Positions 8,057 through 15,561 of a stretch of DNA of 64,000 nucleotides are shown piece by piece. The stretch lies in the NCBI GenBank assembly GCA_963822215.1, contig CAWGGX010000008.1, positions 1 through 64,000 on the forward strand, written 5' to 3'. The translations under genes were made by a program, and so were the position numbers. The first letter of the stretch is position 1; each line of letters begins with the position of its first letter. A model generated the notes under the pieces. That model saw only the letters and a list, made by a program, of their open reading frames with translations. It ran no database searches and was not told the DNA's origin. Origin of the DNA: Roseiarcus sp963822215 (lineage in GTDB: Bacteria > Pseudomonadota > Alphaproteobacteria > Rhizobiales > Beijerinckiaceae).

Positions 8057-8278
8057 GCAGGAGTTGCAGGCGATCCGTTCGTGCGCGCAGTCCTCGCAGC
8101 GCTCGACGTGACCGCCAAGCGCGGCTGTGCGACAGGTCTCGATCGCCGACATGACCTTCAGCTGGGCGAGGCTCACGTGACCGGCGTTGGCCTTTCGCCA
8201 CGGCGCCCCGTGGGCGCAAAAGACGTCGGCGACACCCGGGCTCTTGACCCGGGCGCCGCGCCACGCGGCCGTGGTCAG
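8057..8278 (-). pseudogene. IS91-family transposase, N-terminal zinc-finger fragment
   Basis: The minus strand reads GVADVFCAHGAPWRKANAGH, then VSLAQLKVMSAIETCRTAAL, then GGHVERCEDCAHERIACNSC, the first part of the zinc motif of IS91-type transposases. The zinc motif resumes as RNRHCPKC at 4680 beyond the RIT element. No ATG precedes it; the position equivalent to a start reads CTG at 8278, overlapping the integrase stop. A 19-bp palindrome (8235-8253) sits in frame near the N-terminus (VKSPG). Confidence 0.8.
8235..8253. repeat. GC palindrome, copy 1, in frame in transposase
   Basis: CCCGGG-CTCTTGA-CCCGGG. It lies in the N-terminal coding part of the IS91-type transposase and is read through as VKSPG. 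It shares its arm-TTGA-arm design with two other palindromes at 8452 and 8719, all inside this one IS91-type element. Confidence 0.6.
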
Positions 8279-8451
8279 GCGGGCGGCGTTTTCTTCGTCA
8301 GCTTGATGTCCAGGCGGTCCAGCGGGCTCTTGATGTCGCGGACCGTGTTGACGGCGACGCGGGTGTAGAGCGCGGTCGTCTCGAGCTTCGCGTGCCCGAG
8401 CAACACCTGGATCACGCGAATGTCGACGCCCTGTTCGAGCAGGTGGGTGGC

Positions 8452-8478
8452 GATCCCCGGGTCAAAGCCCGGGGATCC
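8452..8478. repeat. GC palindrome, copy 2, disrupting the integrase active site
   Basis: A 27-bp near-perfect palindrome: GATCCCCGG, centre GTCAAAGCC, then CGGGGATCC. It replaces the codons for the HSF part of the integrase HTLRHSF motif and causes a net frameshift. It looks like a small inserted repeat rather than random drift, because the coding sequence on both sides is well conserved. Confidence 0.65.
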
Positions 8479-8718
8479 CGCAGCGTATGGGGAGAAACGC
8501 GCTTGGAGATTCCAGCCAGGTCTTTGGCGGCGGTGACGGCGCGGTTGAGCTGACGCGCGGTCACCGGATTGATCGGGTTCTGGCCGGGAAACAGCCACAC
8601 CTGCGGCCGCGCCGCCTTCCACCATTCGCGCAGGAGCTGGAGGAGTTGGGGCGACAGCATCACATCGCGATCCCGCTGTCCCTTGCCCTGCTCGACCCTG
8701 AGCATCATGCGCCCACTG

Positions 8719-8741
8719 GTCCCCGGACTTGATCCGGGGAT
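8719..8741. repeat. GC palindrome, copy 3, in frame in integrase
   Basis: CCCCGGA-CTTGA-TCCGGGG with flanking GGT/ATG. In the integrase it is read through as PGSSPGTSG between SDI and RMMLRV, where homologues usually have only a few residues. The frame is kept. It has the same design as the palindromes at 8235 and 8452. Confidence 0.65.
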
Positions 8742-9193
8742 GTCGGACACCTTCAGGTTCGCGACTTCGGACACCCGGAGGCCCGCGCCATAGGCGACGC
8801 TGAGCGCGGCCTTGTACTTGAGGCTCGGCGCGGCCTCGAGGAGACGCGCCACCTCCTCCTGGCTCAGGACGACCGGCGCCTTGCGCGGCTTGGTCACGGT
8901 CCTCAGAGGACGAACGAGATCGGGCTTTTCGAGCGTCACGGTGAAAAAGAAACGCAGTGCGGCGATGGCGGCGTTGATCGTTCCGGGGCTGGCCTGCTGC
9001 TGCGCCATATGCAGTTGATAGCGACGAAGATCCTCGCTCGTCGCCGTATCCGGCGACCGGCCGAGGAAGGCTGCGAACTTCCTCACGTTGCGAACGTAGT
9101 CCCTCTTCGTGTCTTCGCTGAACCGGCGCGCCGTGATGTCGTCGATCAGGCGCTGACGCAGCGGGCTGACGGGCTTCTTGGACATGGAAAGCT

Positions 9194-9234
9194 CCTGTCT
9201 CGCATGGGGTGGAACCCCACGATCTTGAGACAGG
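9194..9234. repeat. Dyad upstream of the IS91-type integrase
   Basis: Outer arms CCTGTCTC (9194-9201) and GAGACAGG (9227-9234) enclose an inner hairpin TGGGG/CCCCA (9205-9219). It begins 9 bp upstream of the integrase start. IS91-type elements carry terminal hairpins (ori/ter) rather than inverted repeats, so this may mark the element end. It could equally be an operator for the integrase gene. Confidence 0.5.
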
Positions 9235-9309
9235 CCTGTGCTTTCGCGTTGTCCTTACCTCCGCGAGCGCGCCGCCCGCTTGCCGCCCCTACCGCGCGAG
9301 CGGTTTAGT

Positions 9310-9795
9310 GCTCGGGTCGACTCCGGCCATCTACCGACGGGCTGGCGGGGCGCCAAGCGAAAGATTGGCGCCACGAGAGTCGGCCGCCTCGCCGCCGTGG
9401 AATGGCGGCCTAACCCAGCGTTCCCGCGGTTGATCTCCATGGCGCAGAGCGCCGCCGTTGGCATCCGTTCTGCTGATCGGACGGCGCGCCCTATGGCCGG
9501 CGCGCGCCAAGGCGCGGCGGTCGCGCTTGCCGCGCGTCCCGCGAGCCTCGCTCGGGCCCGGTCGGCGGCGACATGCAACCTGGGCGAAGCGGATTTTCAG
9601 CCCCCACTTTCGTTCCTGTTCGAGTCCCTGTTCCGGCTCAGAACACGTCGAAAATTCCCTGTAATGCGCGTTCAATATTCCCTGTTTTTGTGGAAGCCGA
9701 GGCTGCAACCGGCGGATTGCAAGCCGGCAGCGCGCTGACATTGCAGCAGTTTTCGGCGTGGGCGCAAAAGGGCCCGATAAAAAATTCCCTGCTAG
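9310..9795 (-). repeat. Dispersed CTAG-palindrome repeat, copy 1 (truncated)
   Basis: Inverted copy of the repeat at 17841. Shared blocks include the stretch with GCGTTCCCGCGG near 9420, the GCAACCTGGGCGAAGCGGATTT block near 9577 (ATTTGCAACC type in the other copy), several TTCCCTGT motifs (9624, 9655, 9677) and TTGCAAGCCGGC near 9717. It ends at CCCTGCTAG (9788-9795), half of the terminal palindrome, because an IS1380-type element has inserted exactly at the CTAG. No credible protein is encoded. Confidence 0.75.
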
Positions 9796-11415
9796 CCCGC
9801 ATTATGCGCTGCGGGTTGGCGGGAGTAGCCTAAGCGACTGATGTTGCGTAGAATCTGGTTGTCAAAGCCGATTCCCGCGATTTCAGCCGAGGCGACACCC
9901 GCGATGAGCGATCCTATGCTGCCTCTGCCTGGTCTGTCGTCGGTTTCGGGGAAATCGGTTGTGGTCAAATTCGACGGCGGCCGGCTGTCGTCCGATGGCG
10001 GCGTGTTGTCGTTGCGCGAGATCGAACAGCGGCTTCGGGTCGCGGATCGGCTGGCGACGTGCCTGGTCGATCCTCGGGCGCCCGATCAGATCACCCACAG
10101 CCTGGCGGACATCATTCGCTTTCGGCTTCTGATGATCGGCGCCGGCTACGAGGACGGGATCGACGCCAATTGCCTGCGCGGCGACCCGATGTTCAAGATG
10201 GCGCTCGATCTGACGCCGTCGGATCGGGAGTTGTGCTCGCAATCGACGATCTCGCGATTGGAGAACCTGCCGGACGTCCGCGCGCTGTTGCGCATGGGTC
10301 GCGCGATGGTCGACCTCTATTGCGAGTCGTTCGCCAAGGTTCCAAACGGATCACGCTCGACATCGACGACACGTTCGATGCGGTCCACAGCGGCCAGCAA
10401 TTGCGGCTGTTCAACGCCCACTACGACGAATACGGCTTTCAGCCGATCGTCGTGTTCGACGGCGAGGGCCGTTTCATCACCGCGGCGCTTCGTCCCGCCA
10501 AACGACTGGGCGGCAAGGAGATCAAGCCTTTTCTCCGCCGGCTGCTGCGCGCGATCAGAGCCCGTTGGCCCTACACCGAGATCCTGCTGCGCGCCGACAG
10601 CCATTATTGCGGCCCCGAAGTTCTCGACTGGTGTCGTGCGAGCCGCCTTGACTACATCCTCGGCGTCGCGCCGACCACGACGTTGCGTCGTCATGTCGAG
10701 GGTCTCGAAGCCAGCACGAAGGCGCGATTCGATGTCGCGTCGCGCGACGGCAAGCTCCGCCGCTTCAAGGAGTTCTTCGACGGCGCAAAGAGTTGGAGCC
10801 GCGTCGAGCGCATCATCGCTCGCGTCGAAGTCGGCGCGGACGGGGCCGATACGCGCTTCGTCGTCACCAATCTCAGGCGTCGCAACACGCGCCGGCTTTA
10901 CGAAGACGTCTATTGCCGGCGCGGCCAGGCCGAAAACCACATCAAATCCTGGAAGGTCCATCTGGCGGCGGATCGCACGTCCTGCACGAAGGCGACGGCC
11001 AATCAGTTCCGCCTCTTCCTCCACGCTGGCGCTTATTGGCTGATGTGGGGGCTTCGCGCCTCGATGCCGAAGCGCTCGATGTGGCGCGTCGCCCAGTTCG
11101 ACACCTTGCGCCTGCGTCTCATCAAGATCGCCGCCCGCGTCGTCGAAATGAAAACGATGATCCGCGTGCACTTGCCGACCGCATGCCCCGCTCAGGATAT
11201 CCTGCGCTTCGCTCTGGAACGCATCCCGCGGCTCGTCACCTGAAAGACGGGGCGCGAAGCCCCGAAGCGCAAACCCGTCCCGTCAACCCGCAAACCGCCT
11301 CCAACCGAATCTGGCCCCCAAAGCCGGAGCACAACCGGTGCGTCCAGATCCAGCCGAAATCACGCAATCGCGCCGAAAGCCATGCAGCAATCGTCAGGGC
11401 GATGCATAATGCGGG
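9796..11415 (+). mobile_element. IS1380-family insertion sequence
   Basis: 1620 bp, typical for IS1380. The left end CCCGCATTATGC (9796-9807) is repeated inverted as GCATAATGCGGG (11404-11415). CTAG lies outside both ends (9792-9795 and 11416-11419), a 4-bp target duplication as usual for the family. It landed in the centre of a dispersed palindrome. The right flank (TTGGGCTAAG) is not the expected second palindrome arm, so sequence next to the right end has since been lost or rearranged. Confidence 0.88.
9904..11243 (+). pseudogene. IS1380-family transposase, frameshifted
   Basis: Starts MSDPMLPLPGLSSVSGKS and runs through FDGGRLSSDGGVLSLREIE to AKVP near 10343. From there the family sequence continues in another frame as KRITLDIDDTFDAVHSGQQ, through ILLRADSHYCGPEVLDWC and RRGQAENHIKSWKVHLAADR, to the stop at 11243. 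One missing A in the run at 10343-10346 explains the shift. The DDE residues lie in both parts (D in LDIDDT, D in LRADSHY, E in QAENHIK). Unless the deletion is a sequencing error, the element cannot move by itself. Confidence 0.88.
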
Positions 11416-11443
11416 CTAGTTGGGCTAAGTGGACAGGCGCCGC

Positions 11444-12650
11444 CAGGGCAATCGCATTTCACATTGCGAGAAGGCTTCGCAGGAAAGCGTCGGAACGGTC
11501 GGCTTTTTTCAGTTTGCGGCGGATGGGCAGTTTGGAAGGTTCGGCGTTAAGCCTGTTGATCGCTATGTGTTTGAGAATGGCGAGGTTTTGTGGACCGTTG
11601 TCACAGCGGTTGCGGGCGCGGTCCTCGTTCATGTCGACGTCGAGCACCCAGTGGAGGCGGTTTTCGACGCCCCAGTGGTCGCGGGCGCACTGGTTCAGGC
11701 GCTCGGGCGCGATGGGTTCGGAGAGAAGGTAGTAGGCGGTCTCGGTCTTCGGCGGGCCGGTGTTCGCGCCCTTGAATTCGCGCGTGCGGCGAACGGCGCC
11801 GATGGCTTTCAGGCCGGGCCAGCAATGGATGTCCTGTAGCCAACCGACATCGTGGCAAACGACGGCGCTTCGGGTCTCGATGCGGCCATGATCGGCGTCG
11901 ACCGTCGGCTGACATGCGAGCACGCGCGCCTCCGGGTCGGCGAAGTAACGCGCAACATCGTCGAACAGCGTCGGTTGGTTGCCTTTCAGAGACAGAACGT
12001 ACTGGCCGCCCTGGGCGACGATCTGCTGCGCGATCTCTCTCTGGCAACTCATCGCATCGGCGGTCACCGTGCGTCCCTCGAGGTTGAGAAGCCGCAGAAG
12101 CTGCGGAACCGCCGTGATCTCGTTCGACTTCTCGTCCGTGGCGATCTGCGCCAGAACCAGCCGCTCCTCGCACGACCACGCACTGACCATGTGCAGGGCC
12201 GACTTTTCGCTCGCCGTGTCAAAGGAGCGGCGCAGCGTCTTGCCGTCGATCGCAACCACGCCGGCCGTCTGTTGCGAAAATGCCCGCATGAACTCGGAAA
12301 AACATGCGCCAAACGCAACCGGATCGAGCAGCCGGAACAGACGGCTGAACGTGTCGTGTGACGGCAGCCCGTTTTTCAGATCCAAGAAGTCCCGCAAAAA
12401 AGGCTCCTTGTCCTCCGCGAACTCCGCCATCTCCGTGCAGGTTGTGCCTCCGCAAAGGCTCGAGCATAGCGCGATCGCCAACACCTCACACAGGTCGTGC
12501 CGACGAGCATTCCCCGTGCGCGGATCCTTGAGCTGCAAAAATACCCCTGAAAACCCCTCCATCCCTCCGGCCTCCATTCCGAATCGAGGCCCTCCCAAGA
12601 ATCCTTCTCATCCCGCCTTGCAAGCGATTTTTCCAAATGCGATTCCCCTG
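11444..12650 (-). mobile_element. ISAs1-family insertion sequence
   Basis: Ends are CAGGGCAATCGCATTT at the left (11444) and the complement of CAGGGGAATCGCATTT at the right (12650), a near-perfect 16-bp inverted repeat. AGGCGCCGC flanks both sides (11435-11443 and 12651-12659), a 9-bp target duplication within the 8-10 bp known for this family. The 1207-bp length and single transposase gene fit ISAs1. The element appears intact. Confidence 0.9.
11459..12562 (-). CDS. ISAs1-family transposase
   Basis: 367 residues from MEGFSGVFLQLKDPRTGNAR; an in-frame start 36 nt upstream (12598) is also possible. N-terminal block LAIALCSSLCGGTTCTEMAE and LPSHDTFSRLFRLLDP are the DUF4338-like region. The DDE core shows D in VVAIDGKTLRRSFD, D in GRTVTADAMSCQREIA and E in HWGVENRLHWVLDVDMNEDR. 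These are the signatures of ISAs1 / H-repeat transposases. It fills almost the whole element and ends 15 bp from the left terminus. No frameshift or stop is seen. Confidence 0.93.
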   Translation of the reverse strand: MEGFSGVFLQLKDPRTGNARRHDLCEVLAIALCSSLCGGTTCTEMAEFAEDKEPFLRDFLDLKNGLPSHDTFSRLFRLLDPVAFGACFSEFMRAFSQQTAGVVAIDGKTLRRSFDTASEKSALHMVSAWSCEERLVLAQIATDEKSNEITAVPQLLRLLNLEGRTVTADAMSCQREIAQQIVAQGGQYVLSLKGNQPTLFDDVARYFADPEARVLACQPTVDADHGRIETRSAVVCHDVGWLQDIHCWPGLKAIGAVRRTREFKGANTGPPKTETAYYLLSEPIAPERLNQCARDHWGVENRLHWVLDVDMNEDRARNRCDNGPQNLAILKHIAINRLNAEPSKLPIRRKLKKADRSDAFLRSLLAM

Positions 12651-12724
12651 AGGCGCCGCCGGGCGCGCTTGGAATTGCGGCGTCGGACGGTCGCGGTGCT
12701 AGTCTTTCGCTCGCCCGCGGATTT

Positions 12725-13637
12725 ATGTTTGTCTTCTTTGAACAGCTGCCCGAAATTGGGGCGAGTAGTCGGATCATCCGCAAGGTTGCAGTGGTACCGA
12801 AGAATTATGCCTTTCCGATACCTAGGCTGGGCCCGAATTTTGGAATACCCCTCGGCGTCGGCCCGCTTGTCCCGAGGGACCCGAGTGGCACAATTAGTGC
12901 AGTCGACCATGTAATGAAGACGACGCTAGGAAGCAGTCCGTTCCTTTCAGCGAGCGATCGTCCTTTCGCGTCCGGGTCGATTGAGGGGAGACCGGTCTTA
13001 ATCGACGTTGCGAAGCTCAGGAAAGCTGGCGGTCGAGTGATTTCGGTTGACGAGTTAGTGGGTGAATTGTTGCTCTATTCAGCAAAGAATCCTCAGAGCG
13101 ATCAACAAATTCAAAGGCTGATATGGACCATAAGCAAGATCGAGGGGGAAGTGATCATCGAAGGGGGCGTGCCGAGTGGCGCAGCAAGTCAGATTACCGG
13201 GACGGCGCATCTCGGCCATATCCGCTCGGCCGAAGGGCTATGGGGGGATTTTTAAGAACGGCGCAATCAGCCAACCGGAACTTGAGCAAGGGCTGGCCGA
13301 CTTGGGTCGCGCCTACTCAAGGGCGCGAGTGGTCGGTAGGGTGGGCCGAATATTTTTTGTCGTCGGGGTCGTAGTCACTGCCTATGATCTCACGCGGGCG
13401 ACGGAACGGTCCTTCAATCAGCACTCTGCTAAGCCAATCGGCGCGGAGGTAATCCGTCAGGTCGGCGGGCGGGGCGGCGCCGCTCTCGGCGCTAAGATCG
13501 GCGCGGTGACCGGCGCCGCCTTCGGAATTGAAACCGGCCCTGGCGCGATCGTCACTGGCGCGATCGGTGCGCTTATATTTGGCGCGGCTGGATACTTCGG
13601 CGCTGACTTCATCGCTGATCAAATCTCGCCCAATTGA
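12725..13637 (+). pseudogene. Unrecognised glycine-zipper C-terminus protein, frameshifted
   Basis: I do not recognise the family. The first frame (12725-13255) starts MFVFFEQLPEIGASSRI and ends SAEGLWGDF; the continuation in another frame reads KNGAISQPELEQGLADLGRA to a stop at 13637. One extra T in the T5 run at 13248-13252 explains the break. The C-terminal half has a hydrophobic segment (VGRIFFVVGVVVTAYDL) and a long Gly/Ala-rich stretch (GAALGAKIGAVTGAAFGIE). Such glycine-zipper tails occur in membrane-active toxins and T6SS or bacteriocin effectors, but also in harmless envelope proteins. Its 5' end may have been clipped near the ISAs1 junction. Confidence 0.55.
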
Positions 13638-13647
13638 GGCACGCGCA

Positions 13648-13869
13648 ATGTCCGGCGAAGACCCACCTGTGAGGCCACCTTGGGAAAGGTTTAAAGACGC
13701 CGAACCGATGTGGTCCGGGTGGCGCCAGGGCATCGGCGAGGACTGGCTACATCGGGTGTGGCTACCATTTTGGTGCGGCCTATCTCAGGAAGCTTGCGAT
13801 AGTTACCTTCGGACTTGGCCGCCGCCTGGCTCCGAATGGCGGACCCAGCTTCAGCTTTGGCGGAAGTGA
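13648..13869 (+). CDS. Small hypothetical protein, possible partner of upstream gene
   Basis: 73 residues starting MSGEDPPVRPPWERFKDAEP, rich in Trp and Pro, with no signal peptide or membrane segment. It begins 10 bp after the stop of the glycine-zipper gene, so the two are probably one transcript, and a hairpin follows at 13911. A large membrane-active-looking protein followed by a small soluble acidic protein is the layout of effector/immunity pairs. That idea rests only on layout. No known domain is recognised. Confidence 0.5.
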   Translation: MSGEDPPVRPPWERFKDAEPMWSGWRQGIGEDWLHRVWLPFWCGLSQEACDSYLRTWPPPGSEWRTQLQLWRK

Positions 13870-13908
13870 TCCGTAGGAATCGATTGGCTGATATCGGAAG
13901 GCGCCCAT

Positions 13909-13945
13909 GAGAAAGCCCGCCTCGGAGGGCTACGAGGCAGGCTTC
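13909..13945. terminator. Hairpin, probable bidirectional terminator
   Basis: AAAGCCCGCCTCG pairs with CGAGGCAGGCTTC around a GAGGGCTA loop, giving a 12-13 bp GC-rich stem. It lies 40 bp after the stop of the small gene at 13869. The downstream T-run is weak on the plus strand (TTCTTC) and similar on the minus strand (TTTCTC). Confidence 0.6.
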
Positions 13946-14562
13946 TTCGCGGTGAGTGTCGTCCTCTGCCGAACCATGATCGAGGCGGATGCTGATATCC
14001 GCTGGCGCCAAGCTTACTCTTCGGCTCGCCTTTCTCGTGCCCGTGTGGGCTGGCCCTTGGCGACGCTGCAGAGCTTGCACATGGGCGCCGAGTATGGATC
14101 GCCGCGATGGAACAGCCAACAGGTCGCAGGACAACGGGCCAAAGCACGCGGGGTTATAGCTTCGGCCCGATGTCATCCGACGAATGCGCTTCCCCTCGCC
14201 CGCCGGCACAACGGGACGCTACAGGATCGCGCCCCGCCCGCTGTGATCGGGATCACATGGCGGTCATCGACGAGAACCTAATCCGGAGCGCGTGAAAAAG
14301 GCGGACGCCTCGCGACGCCCGCCCGAAAGAAGACCCCTAAAATTGCGCCGGACTTAAAAAAATCCCCATCCGGTAAACAAGCGTTATCAGGCCGCCCAGA
14401 CAGAGGCAAGAGAAAAACTAACGCTGCTCACAAAAGCGCATTGCCCACTCGTCCTCGCGGGTAACACTCATCAAGGATGTGTTATCCTATTGCATACCCC
14501 ACCCGAAATCGCGCCGATTTTTCGGCCGTCACAATTCTCGCTAACTCTTTGATTTTCTTTGG
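13946..14562. other. Non-coding stretch between island and tRNA-Arg
   Basis: No convincing gene. On the minus strand a short frame ending at 14014 reads PYSAPMCKLCSVAKGQPTRA, preceded by CPATCWLFHRGD. Its paired cysteines could be a zinc ribbon, but it has no ATG at the right place. A minus-strand hairpin GGCGGGCGTC/GGCGTCCGCC followed by T5 at about 14300-14325 looks like a terminator. From 14330 to 14560 the DNA is more AT-rich than its surroundings and empty. Confidence 0.5.
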
Positions 14563-14636
14563 CGTCCCGGAAGGGAATCGAACCCCTGACCCCAGGTTTA
14601 GGAAACCTGTGCTCTATCCTGCTGAGCTACCGGGAC
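14563..14636 (-). tRNA. tRNA-Arg(CCT)
   Basis: The minus strand folds as acceptor GTCCCGG/CCGGGAC, D arm GCTC/GAGC, anticodon arm CAGGT-TTCCTAA-ACCTG with anticodon CCT, and T arm AGGGG-TTCGATT-CCCTT. CCA is not encoded. Its 3' end points left toward the mobile-element island, the orientation seen where integrases use a tRNA as attachment site. Confidence 0.95.
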
Positions 14637-14694
14637 ATCGCCAATCCCCGGCGCCGTCTGGACGAAAGCGCCGCAAGCGGGCAATAGCGTTATC

Positions 14695-15561
14695 ATGGAA
14701 TTGCGCGTCGTGCACGCTTCTCCTCAACGTTTCCGCGGCGCCCGCCCTCCGCGCGCATTCATGCCCGTGCTTGTCGCGGCGGCGCTCGCGGCTGCCTTGC
14801 CCGCACGCGCCACCTGCGGGACGCCCGACGGGACCGTAAGAATCGTTGGCGTCGACGAGCGCCTCGACTTCGTCCTCTCAGACGGCCGGACCGTCCGCCT
14901 GGGTGGGGTGGAGTTGCCGGACCGGGATCGCGCGCCAAACCTCGCCGGCGCGGCGCGGAACTTTTTGAAAAGCCGCTTTGTCGGCCGCGACGGCGAACTC
15001 GAACGGCTGGCGAGCGAAACGGACCGCTGGGGACGGGTGGTCGCGGATCTCACCTTTTCCGATCCCGTCGACCAAGATCGCCGCATGTCCGCCGCCTCCG
15101 CTCTGCTCGCCGCCGGTTATGCTCGCGTCGCGCCGGCCGTCGAAGCGCGGGGCTGCGTCCCGGCGCGGCTTGTCATCGAGGACGAGGCGCGCCGTGCAGG
15201 CCTTGGCGTCTGGGTCGATCCACGCTATGCGGTCATTCCTGCGACGGACGTCGAGGCGCTGCGAGCGAGCGACGGACGATTAGTCGTGATCGAGGGCGCG
15301 GTGCGAAGGGTTGGCATCGGCCGCTCGCGCCTGTATTTTGACCTCGTTCCAAGGGGCGGCCCTACGGTCGTCGTTTCGCGAAGGCTTGAGCCGGCTTTTG
15401 CGCGTGCCGGGCATCCCGTCGATGCCGCGTCCGGTGAGACGATCCGTGCGCGGGGCGCGCTTGACAACCGTTTGGGTCCGAGACTCGAGGTCAGCGAGCC
15501 GGCGATGATCGAATTCTTGGGTCGCTCGAATGCGCCGGGGGTAAGCACACCGCGTCCATGA
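14695..15561 (+). CDS. Exported thermonuclease-like (SNase-fold) protein
   Basis: 288 residues; a second start at 14761 (MPVLVAAALAAALPARA) would give a more typical signal peptide. The mature part carries an SNase/TNase-like OB fold: DGRTVRLGGVELPD, then RWGRVVADLTFSD, then LLAAGYARVAPA and EARRAGLGVW, as in Staphylococcus nuclease homologues. A second OB-like part (VVIEGAVRRVGIGRSRLYFD) follows. Activity is uncertain because the usual acidic calcium ligands are not all obvious. It overlaps the next gene by ATGA, so it heads a three-gene coupled operon. Confidence 0.75.
   Translation: MELRVVHASPQRFRGARPPRAFMPVLVAAALAAALPARATCGTPDGTVRIVGVDERLDFVLSDGRTVRLGGVELPDRDRAPNLAGAARNFLKSRFVGRDGELERLASETDRWGRVVADLTFSDPVDQDRRMSAASALLAAGYARVAPAVEARGCVPARLVIEDEARRAGLGVWVDPRYAVIPATDVEALRASDGRLVVIEGAVRRVGIGRSRLYFDLVPRGGPTVVVSRRLEPAFARAGHPVDAASGETIRARGALDNRLGPRLEVSEPAMIEFLGRSNAPGVSTPRP

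Larger units (their letters stand above)
8275..9185 (-). pseudogene. XerD-like tyrosine recombinase of the IS91-type element, disrupted
   Basis: The N-terminal frame (8412-9185) starts MSKKPVSPLRQRLIDDITAR and includes the core-binding domain and the catalytic domain with Arg in AYGAGLRVSEVANLK. At SPHTLR the expected HSFATHLL is replaced by a GC palindrome (8452-8478) that shifts the frame. The C-terminus continues in another frame as ATHLLEQGVDIRVIQVLLGH and ETTALYTRV, stopping at 8275. The second His of the HxxRH box is lost, so the product should be inactive. This gene normally sits just upstream of the Y2 transposase in such elements, as it does here. Confidence 0.83.

Noticed and set aside
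9624..9690. TTCCCTGT arrays considered as a CRISPR array or plasmid iterons
   Set aside because: Spacing is irregular, units are short and imperfect, there are no cas or rep genes, and the same arrays recur at four chromosomal sites.
13907..14281. 124-residue plus-strand frame after the small island gene
   Set aside because: It starts inside a terminator-like hairpin and has no conserved pattern.
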